DNA of 64,000 nucleotides, from positions 3,971,501 through 4,035,500 of the forward strand of contig BRXU01000005.1 of assembly GCA_030267565.1 (NCBI GenBank). Reading direction: 5' to 3'. The first letter of the stretch is position 1. Every line of letters starts with the position of its first letter. Below the pieces are notes generated by a model that searched no databases, was not told where the DNA came from, and worked only from the letters and a program-made list of their open reading frames with translations. Position numbers and translations under genes: made by a program. This document shows, in pieces, positions 23,948-36,629 of this stretch. This DNA comes from Pleodorina starrii (lineage: Eukaryota > Chlorophyta > Chlorophyceae > Chlamydomonadales > Volvocaceae).

Positions 23948-26900
23948 CAACACAGCACAGCACAGCGCAGAACGAACGACATGAATTTGGCTCAATTTGG
24001 AATCTCTCCTCGTAGCAAAGCACGGCATCGCAACTTGGAGGGTCATCGAAACAGACCGACAGACACGCACGACCTACAGACACACACGACCAGATACGGT
24101 AGACAGATGGACACGACAGAGAGAGACAGCGCAGGGCGGGCAGCGCAGGCCGCCCGCTTTATTCAACCCTCCGCTTCAAGCCGCCCCTCCCTTCAAAGAA
24201 GCCTCCACGCCCCACCCTGAGGTTCTTCCACGCCTCCGCCCGCCGGACCCGGGCCGTCGGCTGTCGGCCTCTCAACCCAGCACCGCGGCCCCGGCCAGCA
24301 GCGGCGGCACAGCCCTCCTGGGCGGGGCCGTACGGCGGAAGTCTCTGAGAGAGAGAGACAATCAAAATTATCCACAGGCCGGTGGGCTGGCCACAGCCTG
24401 ACCTCATCGCACCTCACCTCAACTTGCCGCGTCGCGCCAGGCGGTAAAAAACACAGTGCAACGCAACGTACCACACCGCAGAGGCCGTGATACCAGGTGT
24501 TTCCAGGCAAGCCATCTTGGTGACTATGTATGTGGATTCCTACCAACCTCTCGGCGAGGAAGGGCCATTGCCGCCCGTGACTCATCCAAAGCGACCCACA
24601 ATCAACAACACGGCCCGCGGGCCCCGCCTAAATTAACAAGAGTATGCGGCCGGTCGGCCCGTCCAAGCGGCTACCGCCCTTCCTCATTTTCCAGTAGTCA
24701 GGCCTCCCAAGCCACGAAAGAACACACGGGGCAAAGTGCCAACGCAAAGAGCAAAGAGCACACACACACACGCTGCTGACTGGCCCAGGGCATGGCGCAG
24801 AGGTGGGTGCACCACCCCACCCCACCCCACCCACCCGACCCACCACATCGGAACCGACAGAGAAATCACGTGTGCCTCTCACCAACGAGGCGGCCGCATA
24901 TCATAAAGTAAGGTCAAGGAAGAAAGGGCAGCCGCCGCCGCCAGACGACGACGACAAACAAACAAAAAGGAAGCTCCTAACCGCCCTCCACGCCCTCATC
25001 AGCCCAGCTCCACGCCCAGCTGCTACATGCCCCTCTCCGGCCGCTGCTGCAGCGCGATGGAAGAAAAACACATCCGCGCATCCGGGCAACCCGCCCGCCG
25101 CCTGTCATGTGGGGAGGCGGGGCTTCGCCCTCCTCTCCGCCGCTGCTGCCGCAGCCGGGTGCCAGACCCGACCCGACCCGACCCGGCCTGGCCAGGCCAG
25201 GAGAGCGCAAAGCGCCAGCAAACGATCAACATCACAAGGAAGAGCGCGCGCGTGCCCCTGCCTACACGGCCGCGCCGGTGGGCCGTCCGCTTCCCGTGAA
25301 CGCAAGAATGTCGCGCACAGGCGGCAGCACACGCTGTGCCAAGCGTGCGCGCACACGCACACACACACGGGCGCGCACGTACGAGGAAAGGCCTCCCATT
25401 CATTGACACACACGCAAACACATACACGCACACACAACACATGGATAAGACACGTGCCGCGGTCTCACGTGCCGCGCTTGAGTACAACGAGGTACGGGTC
25501 CGTGCGTTGTGGGACGACATCGGGACGAGACACGAACGAAGCTGTGTACACAACATACCGTAGCACAACAAGACATACCGTATCGGGCGACGCACGAGGA
25601 AGCGCGCAGGCAGGTGCACCGGTTGAGGCTGGGTGGGTGGGTGGGTGGGTGCGCACGAGACAGGGAGCGAGGCAGAGAGGCGCAGAGCAGAGCAGAGCAG
25701 AGCGACCACGCGGCCATGCATTGCCCCCGTGGCGTTCCTCCATAATTGCCGCGCCTCACCGGCACCCCCCCCGGCCAGCACGCCCGCCCCTCGCGCAGAG
25801 ATTGCTTCATGCGTCTATTGAAAAGGACACCATCTCATTAATAACGCGTTCCCAGCCGCCCCTCCCTCCCTGCTGGCAACGCTCCGATCCGGAAGCGCGC
25901 GGCCTCACGACATCATGCGCCCCGCCCCGCCCAACCTGGGAGAGCAGAGCAGAGCAGAGCCGAGCAGAGGAGAAGAGGCTCTTCAACTTTGGAAAGGACA
26001 GCCCCAGGCACCCGAGCCTGCCTGCCTGCCTGGGGAGCAAGGGCACGTTGGACGTGCCGCGTGCTGCTGCTGCGGTGCGCGCCCTGCGGGCACCGCAGCA
26101 CGCAGCCGCTGCAACCCCACAACCACAACCACAATCACACAAGGCCAGCTCAAGACCAGCTCTTTCCCCCTCCCTCATTTTCCATATTTTGTCTACTGGC
26201 GACCGTTTACTGACGTCCTGCGGGACATCGGGAACACACAGGCCCGGCGATCCCCTGCCTGGGTCTCACAACACACGCCCTCCCGGGTAGCGACGCGAGC
26301 CTGCATGCTTGCTTGCTTGCTTGCATGCACGCGCGCGGGACACGTTCAGTAGCACCTTGCCCTCTTTGGTCGGGCGGCGGCTTTCTGAAACCGCCCGACA
26401 GACGCTGGCGCTGTGTGTGTCCCGGGTGCGCCGTCACCCGGCGGCCCACATACAGTGCTGTGTGTGTCCCCTGTGTGGCAAAGAGAAAGACAGTGGGCGT
26501 CGCCCTAGGGCCCAACACTCGGCACCGCCCCACATGACACCCCCTGCCAACACCTGACACCCCAACACGCAGCCGCCGCAAGCAGGCCCCCCAGTCCAGC
26601 CAAGCCCAGCCCAGCCCGGCAGATAACCCCCAGCCCCCTGCAGCCCCCTGCAGACACTCCAGCCCCCTCCACATCACGGATCAAAAGAGATCATTTGGTG
26701 GTTCATGTCAACAGAATGGACAGCAGCCTTCGCAACCCCCGCCCCAACACAGCTAATCACCATCCGGCCGGCCGGCCGCCCTGCAGGGCGCGCGACACAA
26801 CTTGCCGCCGATCAATAAATTAATATACGCAGAACAGAACAGGACAGAATAGAACAGAAGAGACAGCGGATAACCACTCGCCATCCGGTCGCGAGGTGTG

Positions 26901-27085
26901 TACGAATACGTCCACGCGATGTCGGCATGTACCTCCCTCCCTCGCAGGAGCGTGTGCAGCAAGGCAACCGAGCGCAGCACAGATGCGGGCGGCGCTGTGA
27001 GACACAAGCCAGGCAGGCAGGCGGCCGCATCCGGCGCCCGAAGCCGCCGCCGCCGCGGCTGCGCCAAGCGACAATGGGCACACGC

Positions 27086-30000
27086 CTAGGACGCCGCCTC
27101 ACCCTCCGGCCCGCCTGCCTCCTGGCCACTGCCGCCGTCACCGCCGCCGCCAAGCTCGGTCCCCGCCAGCATTGCCGCCCCGTACCGGCCCTTGCCGCCG
27201 CGGCCGCCGCCGCCGCCGCCCTGCGTGTCGCCCTCCGCTGGACCGCCGCCACCGCTGCCGTCACGTTCCAGATCGCCGCCCGCCGCCGCCGCGGCCGCCG
27301 CCAGCGCCGCCGCCAGCGGCACATCCGCCGCAAGCTCCAGCAGCGGCTGCTGCTGCGCCGCCGCCGCCGCTCGCTGCGTTCGCGCCCTTTGCACCGCCTC
27401 CATCAGCTGAGCCTTCGACGGCGGGGAGTGCAGACCCGGCGGCAGCGAGCTGCGGCCGCGGCCGCCGCCGGCCGCGACGGCAGCCGCGGCTAGGCCCGCC
27501 TTGGCGCTGCCGCCGCTGCCGTCGCTGGCGGCGGTGCTGCTGCCGCCGCTGCGGCCGGCCGCTGCCGCCGTCAGCGCCGCGCCCAGCTGCTCTTCGTCGA
27601 GCGCCGCCGCCGCCACGGCCGCCGGCAGCCCCGCCAGGTACTGCAGCTGAAGCATGGGGGGCAGGCCGGCGACGTTGCCCGCCTGGGCGTTGCGCGCCAT
27701 AGCGGCCACCACGGCAGACATGCTGGCAGCCACCTGCACGGGACGAAGGCCGGCCGGCCGAGAATGTGAGTGGAGGGCAAAGGGACCCTATGCCCATTTC
27801 GCCCCTGCGCCGGGCCGACGGCGCCCTTCGGCGTTTCGGCGAGTTACTGGTACCGTAGTTGCTGGTTGTTCCCAACTGTCTTCTGCTCTTGTATCGCTGA
27901 GTGGCTGGGTTGCGGGCATCTGCCGGAGTTTTGCCAAATGCTCCGCTTTCCCACGGAAACCTCATCCCCTTTGGCCTTGCCCTGTGGCCCCACAGGGAAT
28001 AAACAAACCCACACACACACACCACCACCACACCCCACCCCCCCTCCCTCCCTCCCTCCTGACCTGCTTCTCCTCGAACCTCTGCGCCAGCACCTCAGCC
28101 AGCTCCTGCTTCTGTTTGGCTCGTCGGTGGCAGTGGCGCTGCAGCATGGTACGACAGGAGCGCCGGTCGCCGTCGAACTCGGACAGCGGGTGGAAGCGGC
28201 CGCACTGCAGACAGACAGACAGCAAGAGGAAGGTGATGAAGATGAAATCGAAGGAAATTGCAGCGATAGGACGGCGGTAACACAAAGGGGGGAAGGATAC
28301 AACAGGGTATGAGAGATTCGGCGTTCACACGGCAGCATTTGCACTCGCTTTCGCACTCGCATACCGTGCCGTACCTGCTGGCAGAACCGGTGCGGGATGC
28401 CGTCTTTGAGCACGGAGCTGACCTTGAGGTGGTGCTCACCTGGGAGGGGGTCAGGACATTAGGGGGGGGGGGCATTTGAGGGGCGGTGGGAGTGGCGTGA
28501 CCGCGCGCAAGGGGGACGGGGTGTGCGTGGCTTGGTCCTCCAGGAATGAATGAATGCCGCCCGGAAGGGGCAACGAACCTACCGTGTGAAAAGGGTCAGA
28601 GTGGAAGGTCCCGTGGTGGCAGCTGACAAGCAGAGGCGCCGCCGCGCGTGTGTGCCGCCCCGCCCCGCCCCCGTAAACGTGTGCAAGGGCGAGGCGGCAT
28701 CAAGCTTCGAAACGCCCTCCCTCCCTCCCTCCCTCCAGGGCCCCCAACCGCCATCAGTAATCAACCCACCCGCTCGCATGACAACATACCCGACGGCTGA
28801 CCAACCAACCGCCCAACCAATCCCAAACAAGTCCAGCCCCGCCCCCCAACCAACCAACCAAAGCCCCGCCCACGCCCTCCGCAGCGCTGGCCCCACCTCC
28901 ACCCCTAGGGAACACGCCCACGCCCACACCTCCCCAACCCCCAACCCCGCGCTGCCGCGCGCTCACAGATCTTGTAGCGCTGGTAGTAGTCCCTCAGACC
29001 GGCCAGGCTGCGGTGGCAGCCCTGCACGTGACACATGCCCTTCTGCGCGGGGGCGCGGCGACCACTCATGAGCACCGGCGGGGTGCCTGCCCGACCGCCG
29101 CCGCCGCCGCCGCCGCCAGCGCTGCCGGTGGGGTCGCCGCCGGCGCTGCCGCCGCTGACTGCCCCGCCGGCCTTGGGACTCGCGCCGCCGCCGCCGCCGG
29201 CGTCGTCGTCGCCGGGGCCGCTACCTGCGCTGGCGTTGCCGCCGGCGGCGCCTTCAGCCCCGCCGCCGCCTTCGGCTGAGGGGCCGTCTATGAGCGCATC
29301 GGCGTCGTATACGAGGTCCTGCACACGCGCGACGTGGGCACATGCACATGCACATGAGGCAGGGAGGGAGGGAGACAGGGTGGGAGGGTGGGAGGGATGT
29401 TTGTACATGTGCAATGCGAGATTGAAGCTGGTTGCAGCCAGCAGGCAACAGCAAGGTAACCAAGGTTGTCAAACGTTGAAGCCCGAATGGGACGGAGCAC
29501 AACGCGACCCCATCCGTGGGAGGGAGGGAGGGAGGGAGGGAGGCAGGGAGGGAGGGAAAGTCACAGGCAAAGGGGGCGCAAGGGAGCGGCCTTGGAGAGG
29601 AGGCCGAAGAGGCAATGCGGCGCTGTCTCCCTGCCTCACTGTCGGGGGTGCAGTGAGGCAGGGGGACGGGGCCCGCAAAGCGCAGCTGAAGGAGGTGCGG
29701 GCCCCGCCTGTGGCCACCAGCGCTAGGGGCTCTGTGCAACCACCAGTCGGTCGCTCAAGAGGCGCCGCGGCGGAAGTGGACAGTTCGCCTCCTGCCTGGC
29801 ACATCACATCACATCACATCACAGCACAGCACAGCGCAGCACGCGCCGCTGCATGCGCACATGCACCCAATGCAAAACCAACGCACGCCCCGCCACCTTC
29901 GCCGCCCCCAGCCCAGCCCAGCCCAGCACTCAACCAACCCGGTGCGTCAGCTCCTGCCAGTGCGGACAGCACACCACCAACGCCCTCCCTCCCTCCCTTC

Positions 30001-30229
30001 CTGACGCACACACACACCTGCGCCCGCGAGCTCCTGCTGCCCCCCACCCCTCCTGCGCCCCCTCCGACAGCGCCGGCGCCAGCTGCACCACCACCACCAC
30101 CACCACCACCACCACCGACCCCGCTTCGTCCGCCGCCAGGTGCATAGTCCTCGTCATCGTCCGAGGCCGAGGTGCCCCGCCGGCGGCGCCCGCCCGCGCC
30201 ACGTCCACCGGGCGGCTTGCCCCGGGGTG

Positions 30230-30261
<32 letters not shown>

Positions 30262-33200
30262 GCCGCAGCCTGCTGCATCTGCAGGGAACGGAGGCCGGAG
30301 AGGGCCTGCGGCCCGGCCAGGCGCTGCTGCTGCTGCTGCTGATGGGGCCCGAGGTCTGCATCCCGGGGCAGCCGCTGCTGCTGGTGATGGCGGGGGTGGT
30401 TGAGGGGCGGCATCTGCGAGTCGTCCAGTCCCGCCATCCGCTGCGCGCCGCCAGATATATCTGTGTGACAGGGCGGGGCAGGGGGGGTGGGGCCAATGTC
30501 GTATGCGTTGCGGTACCACCGCTTTTGCCTGCATGCCGTCCAGTACGGTACCCGCAATCCACGTGTCCTTGGGCCTGATGCAGAGCCCCAGCACTACGCG
30601 CGGCGGGCGCCAGGCGAACCCTCACATCACCCGCCCCTCCCACCACCCGCCCCTGCTACCCACCGCTGTGCACCGATGTGGCGGAGCCGCTCTCCGCGGC
30701 AGCGGCCACGAAACCGCCACCGCCACCACCGAGGCCTCCGCCTCCGCCGCCACCGCCACCGCCTCCGCCGGCGCGCAGCCGCTTCTGCACTCGCTCGCCC
30801 TCCGCCGCGTCAGCCAGTGCATCCAGCCCAAACACCGCCGCCGAGCCTCCGAGCCCGCCGCCGCCCAGGCCGGCTAGGGAGGCGGCACCGCCGCCGCCGC
30901 CCTTCCCGCCGCCGCCCTTCCCGCCGCCGCCCTTCCCGCCGCCGCCGCCTCCTCCATGCAATGCCAGCATCGACTGCAGCCCCAGGTGGTGTCCGGGGGG
31001 CCCCATGCCGCTCTCGTTCGACAGGCCGCCCGGTCCACCCTGCGGCATCACGAGCACCGCCTGGGAGCCGTTGGCACCTGGCAGCAGCTGCAGCACCGGC
31101 ACGCCGCCGCCGCCAGCGCCACCGGCGCCGCCGCCGCCGCCGCCAGCGCCCGACAGCCCCAGACCCAAGCAACCGCCGCCGCCGCCGCCAAGGCCCAAGG
31201 CGGCGGGCAGCGACGGCTCGCCAGGTGCCAGTTCCAGGCCCTGCTGCAAGTTGAGCGAGGGGCCTGCCCCTGGCCCTGCCCCGGCTCCCGGCCCCAGCAG
31301 CGCCCCGGCGTGCCCTAGGCCGTGGCCGGCGCCGTGGGAGAGGTGTAGCAGCGCCCCGCCTCCCGCTCCGCCGCCATTGCTGTGACCCATGGGTCCGAGC
31401 GCGGCGCCGCTGACGGCGACGGCCTGGATGGCGTCCATTGACAGACCGGTGGCCTCTGCAAAGACGCCGACCAGACTGCCCCGGGCAGCGGTCGCGGAGA
31501 GCCAGGACACAGCCGCCTGTGTGAGGGGTTGGGGCGGCAAGCGGGCATTGGCATTGGGCTGGGCCGAGGTGCTCCCGTGTCCCCGCTGCTGCTCCCCCTC
31601 CCTTCCCGAGGGCCCCTGGCCCTTTTTCCCTCGGGCCCCTTCCTTCCCTCCCTTTCATTGAGAACCGCGCTTTCATTCACCCAGCGCTGCCGCCTCCCGC
31701 ACACGGGAGCCGCCGCTGCTGCCCCTCTCTCCGGGGACTCTCAAATTCACTCACCCTCGTCCTCGGATGCCTCCACTACCCGCTTCCCTTCCCCTCGCCT
31801 CTCACACCCAGTTCACTCCTCCCCCACGCCCTGGCTCACCGCCGCACGCCCCCCGCCCCCTCCCTGGCTCGCCCCCAGCCACCCACCCACCTGCAGCCCC
31901 ACCAGCTGGCTCCTCTGTGCCAAGTCCTTACAGATGCAGGCAGCAGTCTCCAGCCGGCACGAGCGGAACTCCGGCGAGGGGACCACGTCAGCAACCCTGA
32001 GGGGGAGGGGGACGGGGACGGGGAGGTGGCGGCCAGCCGGAAGCAGGGCGGGCGCGAAGGTAAGGATGAGGCAGGCGATGCGATGCGGCAGAAGCGCCAG
32101 GCGGCGGCCATCACACGCGGACTGCGCAGCTTCAGCCGGCCATCCATCCATCCAGCCCCTCCTTGTCACTCACCCCACAGCGGCTTCCCCGCCGTCATAG
32201 CAGACAGGCAGACAGACAGGCAGGCAGGCAGCAGAGGCAGCAGAGGCAACGCCCCCGTTTGCGCAGCCCCGCCTGGACCATGCCACAAAGCGCCCACCCG
32301 CCCAGGCGCCAACCCAGCCAGCCCCGACCCAACCCAGCTCAACCCAGCTCAACACAGGCAGGCAGGCCGCCCACCCACCTGCCCCGTATCCACTCCAGCG
32401 CCTGATCTGCCAGCTGAGCCACCCCCACGTTGAGGCACAGCTCCAGAACCTGACAGCAGTTGTGGGGCTGCAGCGCGGAGCCAAGGTACTGCTCCAGGGC
32501 GGGCGCCAGGGAGGGAACCTGCGCCCCGCGTAGCGGGATGGGGAGAGAGAGCGATGGGGACTCGGACCAGGAAACAGGGCTAGAGAGGGGGAGAGAGGAC
32601 GTAATGGTTTGAATGTCAGCAAATGCCGGCAGCGGCGACGGCGGCGTTTGGTATGCGAGGGGGGGGGTGTTATCCACGTATAGGCCGAAGCGCACAAACG
32701 GTAACATTTTGGAATAAGGTAATCCTTCCCGTCTGCAAAAGAACAACGACGCAAACTTGCTTGCAGCAGGGGGGGGGCGCAGGGCTCGGGGGGCCAACGC
32801 AGCGCAAAGAGGTTGTAGGCCTTGGAATTGGGAGGGTGCGGTGGTGGAAGGGGTAGGAGCAAGAAGGCGGTTCGTCCCCGCGCGGTAGGGCGGCATGCTG
32901 CACGTCGACCCATCTCGCGCCGTTGAATACCATGTTCGGGTGTATTGTAGGGTGCCATATGCCATATGATCCGCTGACTCCATTGCAAACTTGTTCATGC
33001 AAAAGTCCCGGGCGCAGGGCCAGCAACAGCGGGTTTGCAGGGTTTTACTGATTGGGGTGCGGCACACACGTGGAGCTGTACAGTTCGATGCCCACAACAG
33101 ACAAGGACAGGGTAAAAAGAACTTTGAATCCATATAGTGCGTGTTGCGGGCCGTGCTCTTTTTTGAGTGAGTCGTGGATCAGAACACCGAGTTTTCGTTT

Positions 33201-33768
33201 CTTCATGCATTGGACGCGTCTCGTACCTCCAACTTGACGGCGGCATCGTACAACGCCGGAACCCGGACCAGTTCCAGCGGGCATTCGGCGGTGTAAAAGG
33301 CGCAAATGAGCGTTTCGAGCGCGTCGCTGTCGACGCCTTTCACGGGCATCTGCTGACCAGGCGTCCAGTTGCCTGTGGGGAGGACAGAGGGGATGCTTTA
33401 CGGGAGGCAGGGAGGGGCGGGAGGTGCGCGAGCGGAGGATTGCCTCGATGCCGTTGACTAAACGGCCTGCCCTACCGTGATCACGTCTACGATGGGGTGG
33501 GTATCCGCACCAGCGGAAACAAGGGCGAGTAACTTCCAGCTAAGTAGGGGAACATGATATATGATGGTCGACCCAAGGGACAAGTGCACGCACCTTGCTT
33601 CAAGGCAGCTGCAAAACGTCGCGAAGCAGCTGCCAAGATGACGCTGTGGCAATGAAGGCTGCGGCCATCTGGACAGACAAGTGTAAGGTCCGAGAGCGCC
33701 GGATTATTGAAGAACGTCTTTGTTCCAGCCTGGATAAGTTTCGACAGGTCGAGGTGGCACGGCGTCTC
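27086..33768 (-). CDS. BTB/POZ-BACK-SBP domain protein (putative transcription factor), 5' end unresolved
   Basis: Ten exons: 33768-33594, 33372-33227, 32518-32379, 31996-31891, 31516-30664, 30460-30018, 29318-28967, 28439-28375, 28204-28064, 27733-27086. All have GT..AG ends and phases agree, giving 1,022 residues from the first traced exon; the start codon lies upstream and was not found. Residues 25-125 form a BTB fold (LSDLTLVCPDGRSLHCHSVI, then ALETLICAFYT). BACK-like helices follow to about 230 (LEQYLGSALQPHNCCQVLEL). Then come about 400 Gly/Ala residues with Gln runs and a basic patch. Residues 717-792 are an SBP domain with all eight zinc ligands: C717, C722, C739, H742 and C758, C761, H765, C777, plus a basic tail (HCHRRAKQK). 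SBP domains bind GTAC-core DNA in green plants. BTB-BACK proteins dimerise and often recruit CUL3, so coupling to ubiquitination is inferred. Confidence 0.8.
32669..32736 (+). repeat. Dispersed repeat R1, divergent copy
   Basis: GTTATCCACGTATAGGCCGA followed by diverged versions of the remaining blocks (ACAAACGGTAAC, then CCCGTCTGC), in the intron between exons 33372-33227 and 32518-32379 of the BTB-SBP gene. Confidence 0.6.
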
Positions 33769-34984
33769 CTGTTTTGGGGTTCAGGGCGACGGGGTTGAGA
33801 GGGTGAGTACGTCGCAGGTGACTACGGTGGCCGGCACGCCATGCGCTCGACGACGAGTAGTCAAGATAAGCATAGCATCCCCGCATTGCACGGGTCTCTA
33901 CGAAAGCCAACAGGTGTACGCGAAACAGGAATCGCTTCCTCCTACTCCTATCTAGTGGGCGCCTGTTCACCCTTCCTCATCACCACGTATGAACTGCACA
34001 ACGGCTAGTGTATGTGGTGCCGCGTAGGCCCATGAGCCAAACAAGGTCTATAATGGCTGGACCAACTCAATGCGCCACCCACCTCTTTCACCAATGCCTC
34101 CCGCCGGTTATCCAATTGTAACACAGGCATGACAACGATATACCGTTCAGCTTATCTCACGAGGACTGCATAGTCTAGGTTGGCACTTTGGACGGGCTTC
34201 AGGCACCTGAGTATGACAGGCTACTTGCGAGGGCATAAATAATAAACTTCAGTACTCCAGATGCTGTTTGGCATCCCATACTGCAGACATCAGGTCAATA
34301 TCAGCCTTTGCTTTCGTACGGCCGACCGATAAGACGAGCCAGCTTCTGATAAATTATACACACGTTGAGAATATGAAGTTTTCTTTGCAACCAGCTCGAA
34401 CGCCGATGGCGGCAGCTAGTAGCAAATTACTGTATAATGTACGGGCTGCAAGTGTACGGGCCTTGGAGCGCTGGTCACACTCCTGAGCACTGCACAGCCA
34501 CAGTGGTAGTCCCAATAACCCGTATCGTATGGGTTTGTGACTGTATATTCTTTATATACTGTTTGTACATTTGTACATACCGGTAAAACAGTACGGTTAC
34601 GAACGGATCCTGTACAGCTGCGCTACGGCAGCCACGTCGCAGACCGCTCTGCCGATTTAGGACTCCTTCTTATAAGCTAGGGATCCTACGGATCTGTTGC
34701 CCGAAGAAAGCGAGAGGGAGTGGAGGCACGAGGGAAGCAAGGTGCTCACTCGTCAAGGTTCAGTTCCGCGTGTGGTAGTCAGAACTGGTCTGCAACTTTT
34801 GGAAATCTGAAGATGAATTTGACGTGCAAAAAGCTGAAGGTTTAGATCATTCGGCCCCATAGGTGGGCATGATATCTCCCGGGACCAGGCCGGTACCGTG
34901 TTTAGCCAGGAAAATCCCTTCATAGACAGATCCTGATAGATACTCTCAGCACTTCTGAGCCAGAAGTATCTCTGGCCGTTGCCA
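33769..34984. other. Probable 5' region of the BTB-SBP gene
   Basis: The frame upstream of the acceptor at 33769-33771 is closed by TGA, so at least one more 5' exon is needed on the minus strand. No ATG with a phase-0 donor stood out. GC is lower than in the gene body. Nothing else is recognisable. Confidence 0.4.
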
Positions 34985-34990
34985 CCCTGC

Positions 34991-35325
34991 ACCCACCCGG
35001 CCTCCCAGCCACCCACCCGGCCTCCCAGCCACCCACCCGGCCTCCCAGCCACCCACCCGGCCTCCCAGCCACCCACCCGGCCTCCCAGCCACCCACCCGG
35101 CCTCCCAGCCACCCACCCGGCCGCCCAGCCACCCACCCACCCGCCCGCCCAGCCAGCCACCCGCCCCCCCCCAGCCAGTCACCCGCCCGCCCCACCCATC
35201 CACCCATCCATCCATCCACCCGCCACCCAGCCACCCACCCACCCAGCCACCCACCCGCCACCCAGCCACCCACCCAGCCAGGCAGCCACCCAGCCCCCCA
35301 GCCAGCCAGGCAGCCACCCCCCCCA
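34991..35325. repeat. 20-bp minisatellite grading into CCAC-type repeats
   Basis: About seven tandem copies of ACCCACCCGGCCTCCCAGCC occupy 34991-35130, then degenerate CCACC/CAGC units to about 35325. Because 20 is not a multiple of three, all three frames give Pro/His/Ala/Thr-rich translations, so the open frame across it is not evidence of coding. Confidence 0.85.
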
Positions 35326-36629
35326 CCAATTCCACTGGCCCGTCCTCACTGATGCCGATCTAGTCGCGTTCCGCCACGCCACCGACGACTTCATCGTCAT
35401 CGTTATCGACAAAAGCTCCTCCACGTTTCAACTCGTCTGCAAGAAATTCTACGCTGAGAAGTGCATGCGCGACCTGCACCTCCACGACACCTTCGCGCCC
35501 CCGCCTCCCCCACCCCCGGCCCCCGCCCCCAGCCCTCCCCAATCGCCCCTCCTCCACCCGCTCCCCAAACCCCTTCCCCTCCTCCCCCCTCGTCCCGCGC
35601 CCCCTGCCCCCACCGCACCTGCCGGCCCTGTCTACTACCAGCCCTGCACCCATGCCGCCATGCACCAGCACCTTACCACCGAAAATGCCCGTCTCGCCTC
35701 CTGGCAGCTCTCCTACAACCTCGCTCTCCCCCCCGCCTACTATGCCGGCACCCACAAGATGCACAAGACCCCACCCTCCATGCGCTACCTTGCCTGCTCT
35801 CACAACTGCCCCTCCACCGCCATCAGCGACCTCGTTACCGCTGTCCTCCGCGCCATCGTCCCCGTCTTCACCGCCCTCTGGCGCCAGCATCTGCCGGGCT
35901 TTGAGCCCTGGTTCTGCCTCTCTTCCAAGGCCGCCACTCAGCTCATCGCCGCCTACAATGCTTGCTCCTACTCCCACGCCCGTGCCACCACCCCCCAGGC
36001 CTGGGATTTCGAACGCCTCTACACCAACCTCCCCCACCATCTCCTCATCTATCTCCACCTTCACCACCCTCCTTACCCGGTGCCTTGCCTCCACTCCCTA
36101 CATCCGTGTCGTCACCACCGCCCCTAACCCCACCCGCCCGCGTGCCAAGCCCACCCATCGTGTCACCTTCCACACCCTTCGCCCGGGGCCCCCCTACTCC
36201 GGCAGCGCCGACGGCCGTACTACCACCCGCGTCTTCCACGTCCAAGAATCTCTCGAACTCCTCGCCTCCCTCCTCTTCTCCACGTTCATCGCGTTCGGTC
36301 CCGCCCTGGTCCGCCAAGTCTGCGGCATCCCCATGGGCATCTCCGCCGCCCCCTTTATCGCCAATCTCTTCCTCGCCTGGTTCGAATTCGAATTCCTGGA
36401 CCAGCGCAACTGCACCTCCCCGCCGCCCTCACCCGCTGTCAAGCGCACCTTTACTCGCTGCCGCCACTCCTGCCGCTTCCTGGACAACTTCCTATCCCTC
36501 AACAACCCCGACCTCCCAGCTCCCACGCCTCCTCTCCACCAACCAAACCCTCCACGGCATTCATGGCAGCCAGCCTTTCAGCCTCCGTCGGGTACTCTGA
36601 AGGGGTACACTAATTTCCCCTGGAACTAA
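35326..36629 (+). pseudogene. Penelope-like element reverse transcriptase remnant, frameshifted
   Basis: One frame encodes a segment like the early RT region of Penelope-like elements (DDFIVIVIDKSSSTF, then LVCKKFYAEK, about 35370-35470), a Pro-rich insertion, then NCPSTAISDLVTAVL and WDFERLYTNLPHH at about 36000-36030. The frame then shifts: the next frame carries RQVCGIPMGISAAPFIANLF with FEFEFLD (36310-36405) and CRFLDNFLSLNNPDL (about 36470-36515). The strings DF..LYTNLPH, GIPMG...APF.ANLF and CRFLDN are family hallmarks; the last carries DN where an active enzyme usually has a DD pair. Another shift follows, so no intact protein is made. No GIY-YIG endonuclease domain was seen. The element is degenerate and its ends were not located. 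Confidence 0.65.

Larger units (their letters stand above)
20887..27085. other. Long non-coding stretch and 3' flank of the BTB-SBP gene
   Basis: No gene is supportable. Long open frames on both strands, for example 24803-26290, are products of high GC and translate into Pro/Arg/His/Thr-rich sequence without domains. The stretch holds microsatellites ((AC)n near 25350-25440, GGGT runs near 21140 and 25630, ACCCG units near 25160, AACAG-type units near 26830) and a repeated 65-bp segment (21304 and 23883). The part adjoining 27085 should include the 3'-UTR of the minus-strand BTB-SBP gene. Confidence 0.45.

Noticed and set aside
24803..26290. A 495-codon plus-strand open frame
   Set aside because: Translation is Pro/Arg/Thr/His-rich and follows microsatellite composition. 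It has no recognisable domain, and similar frames are open on the other strand.
34991..35130. CRISPR array
   Set aside because: Direct head-to-tail repeats with no spacers in a eukaryotic nuclear genome; it is a minisatellite.
34979..35330. Proline-rich repeat protein encoded by the 20-bp array
   Set aside because: The unit length is not a multiple of three, so the protein repeat is a by-product of the DNA array; all three frames are open.
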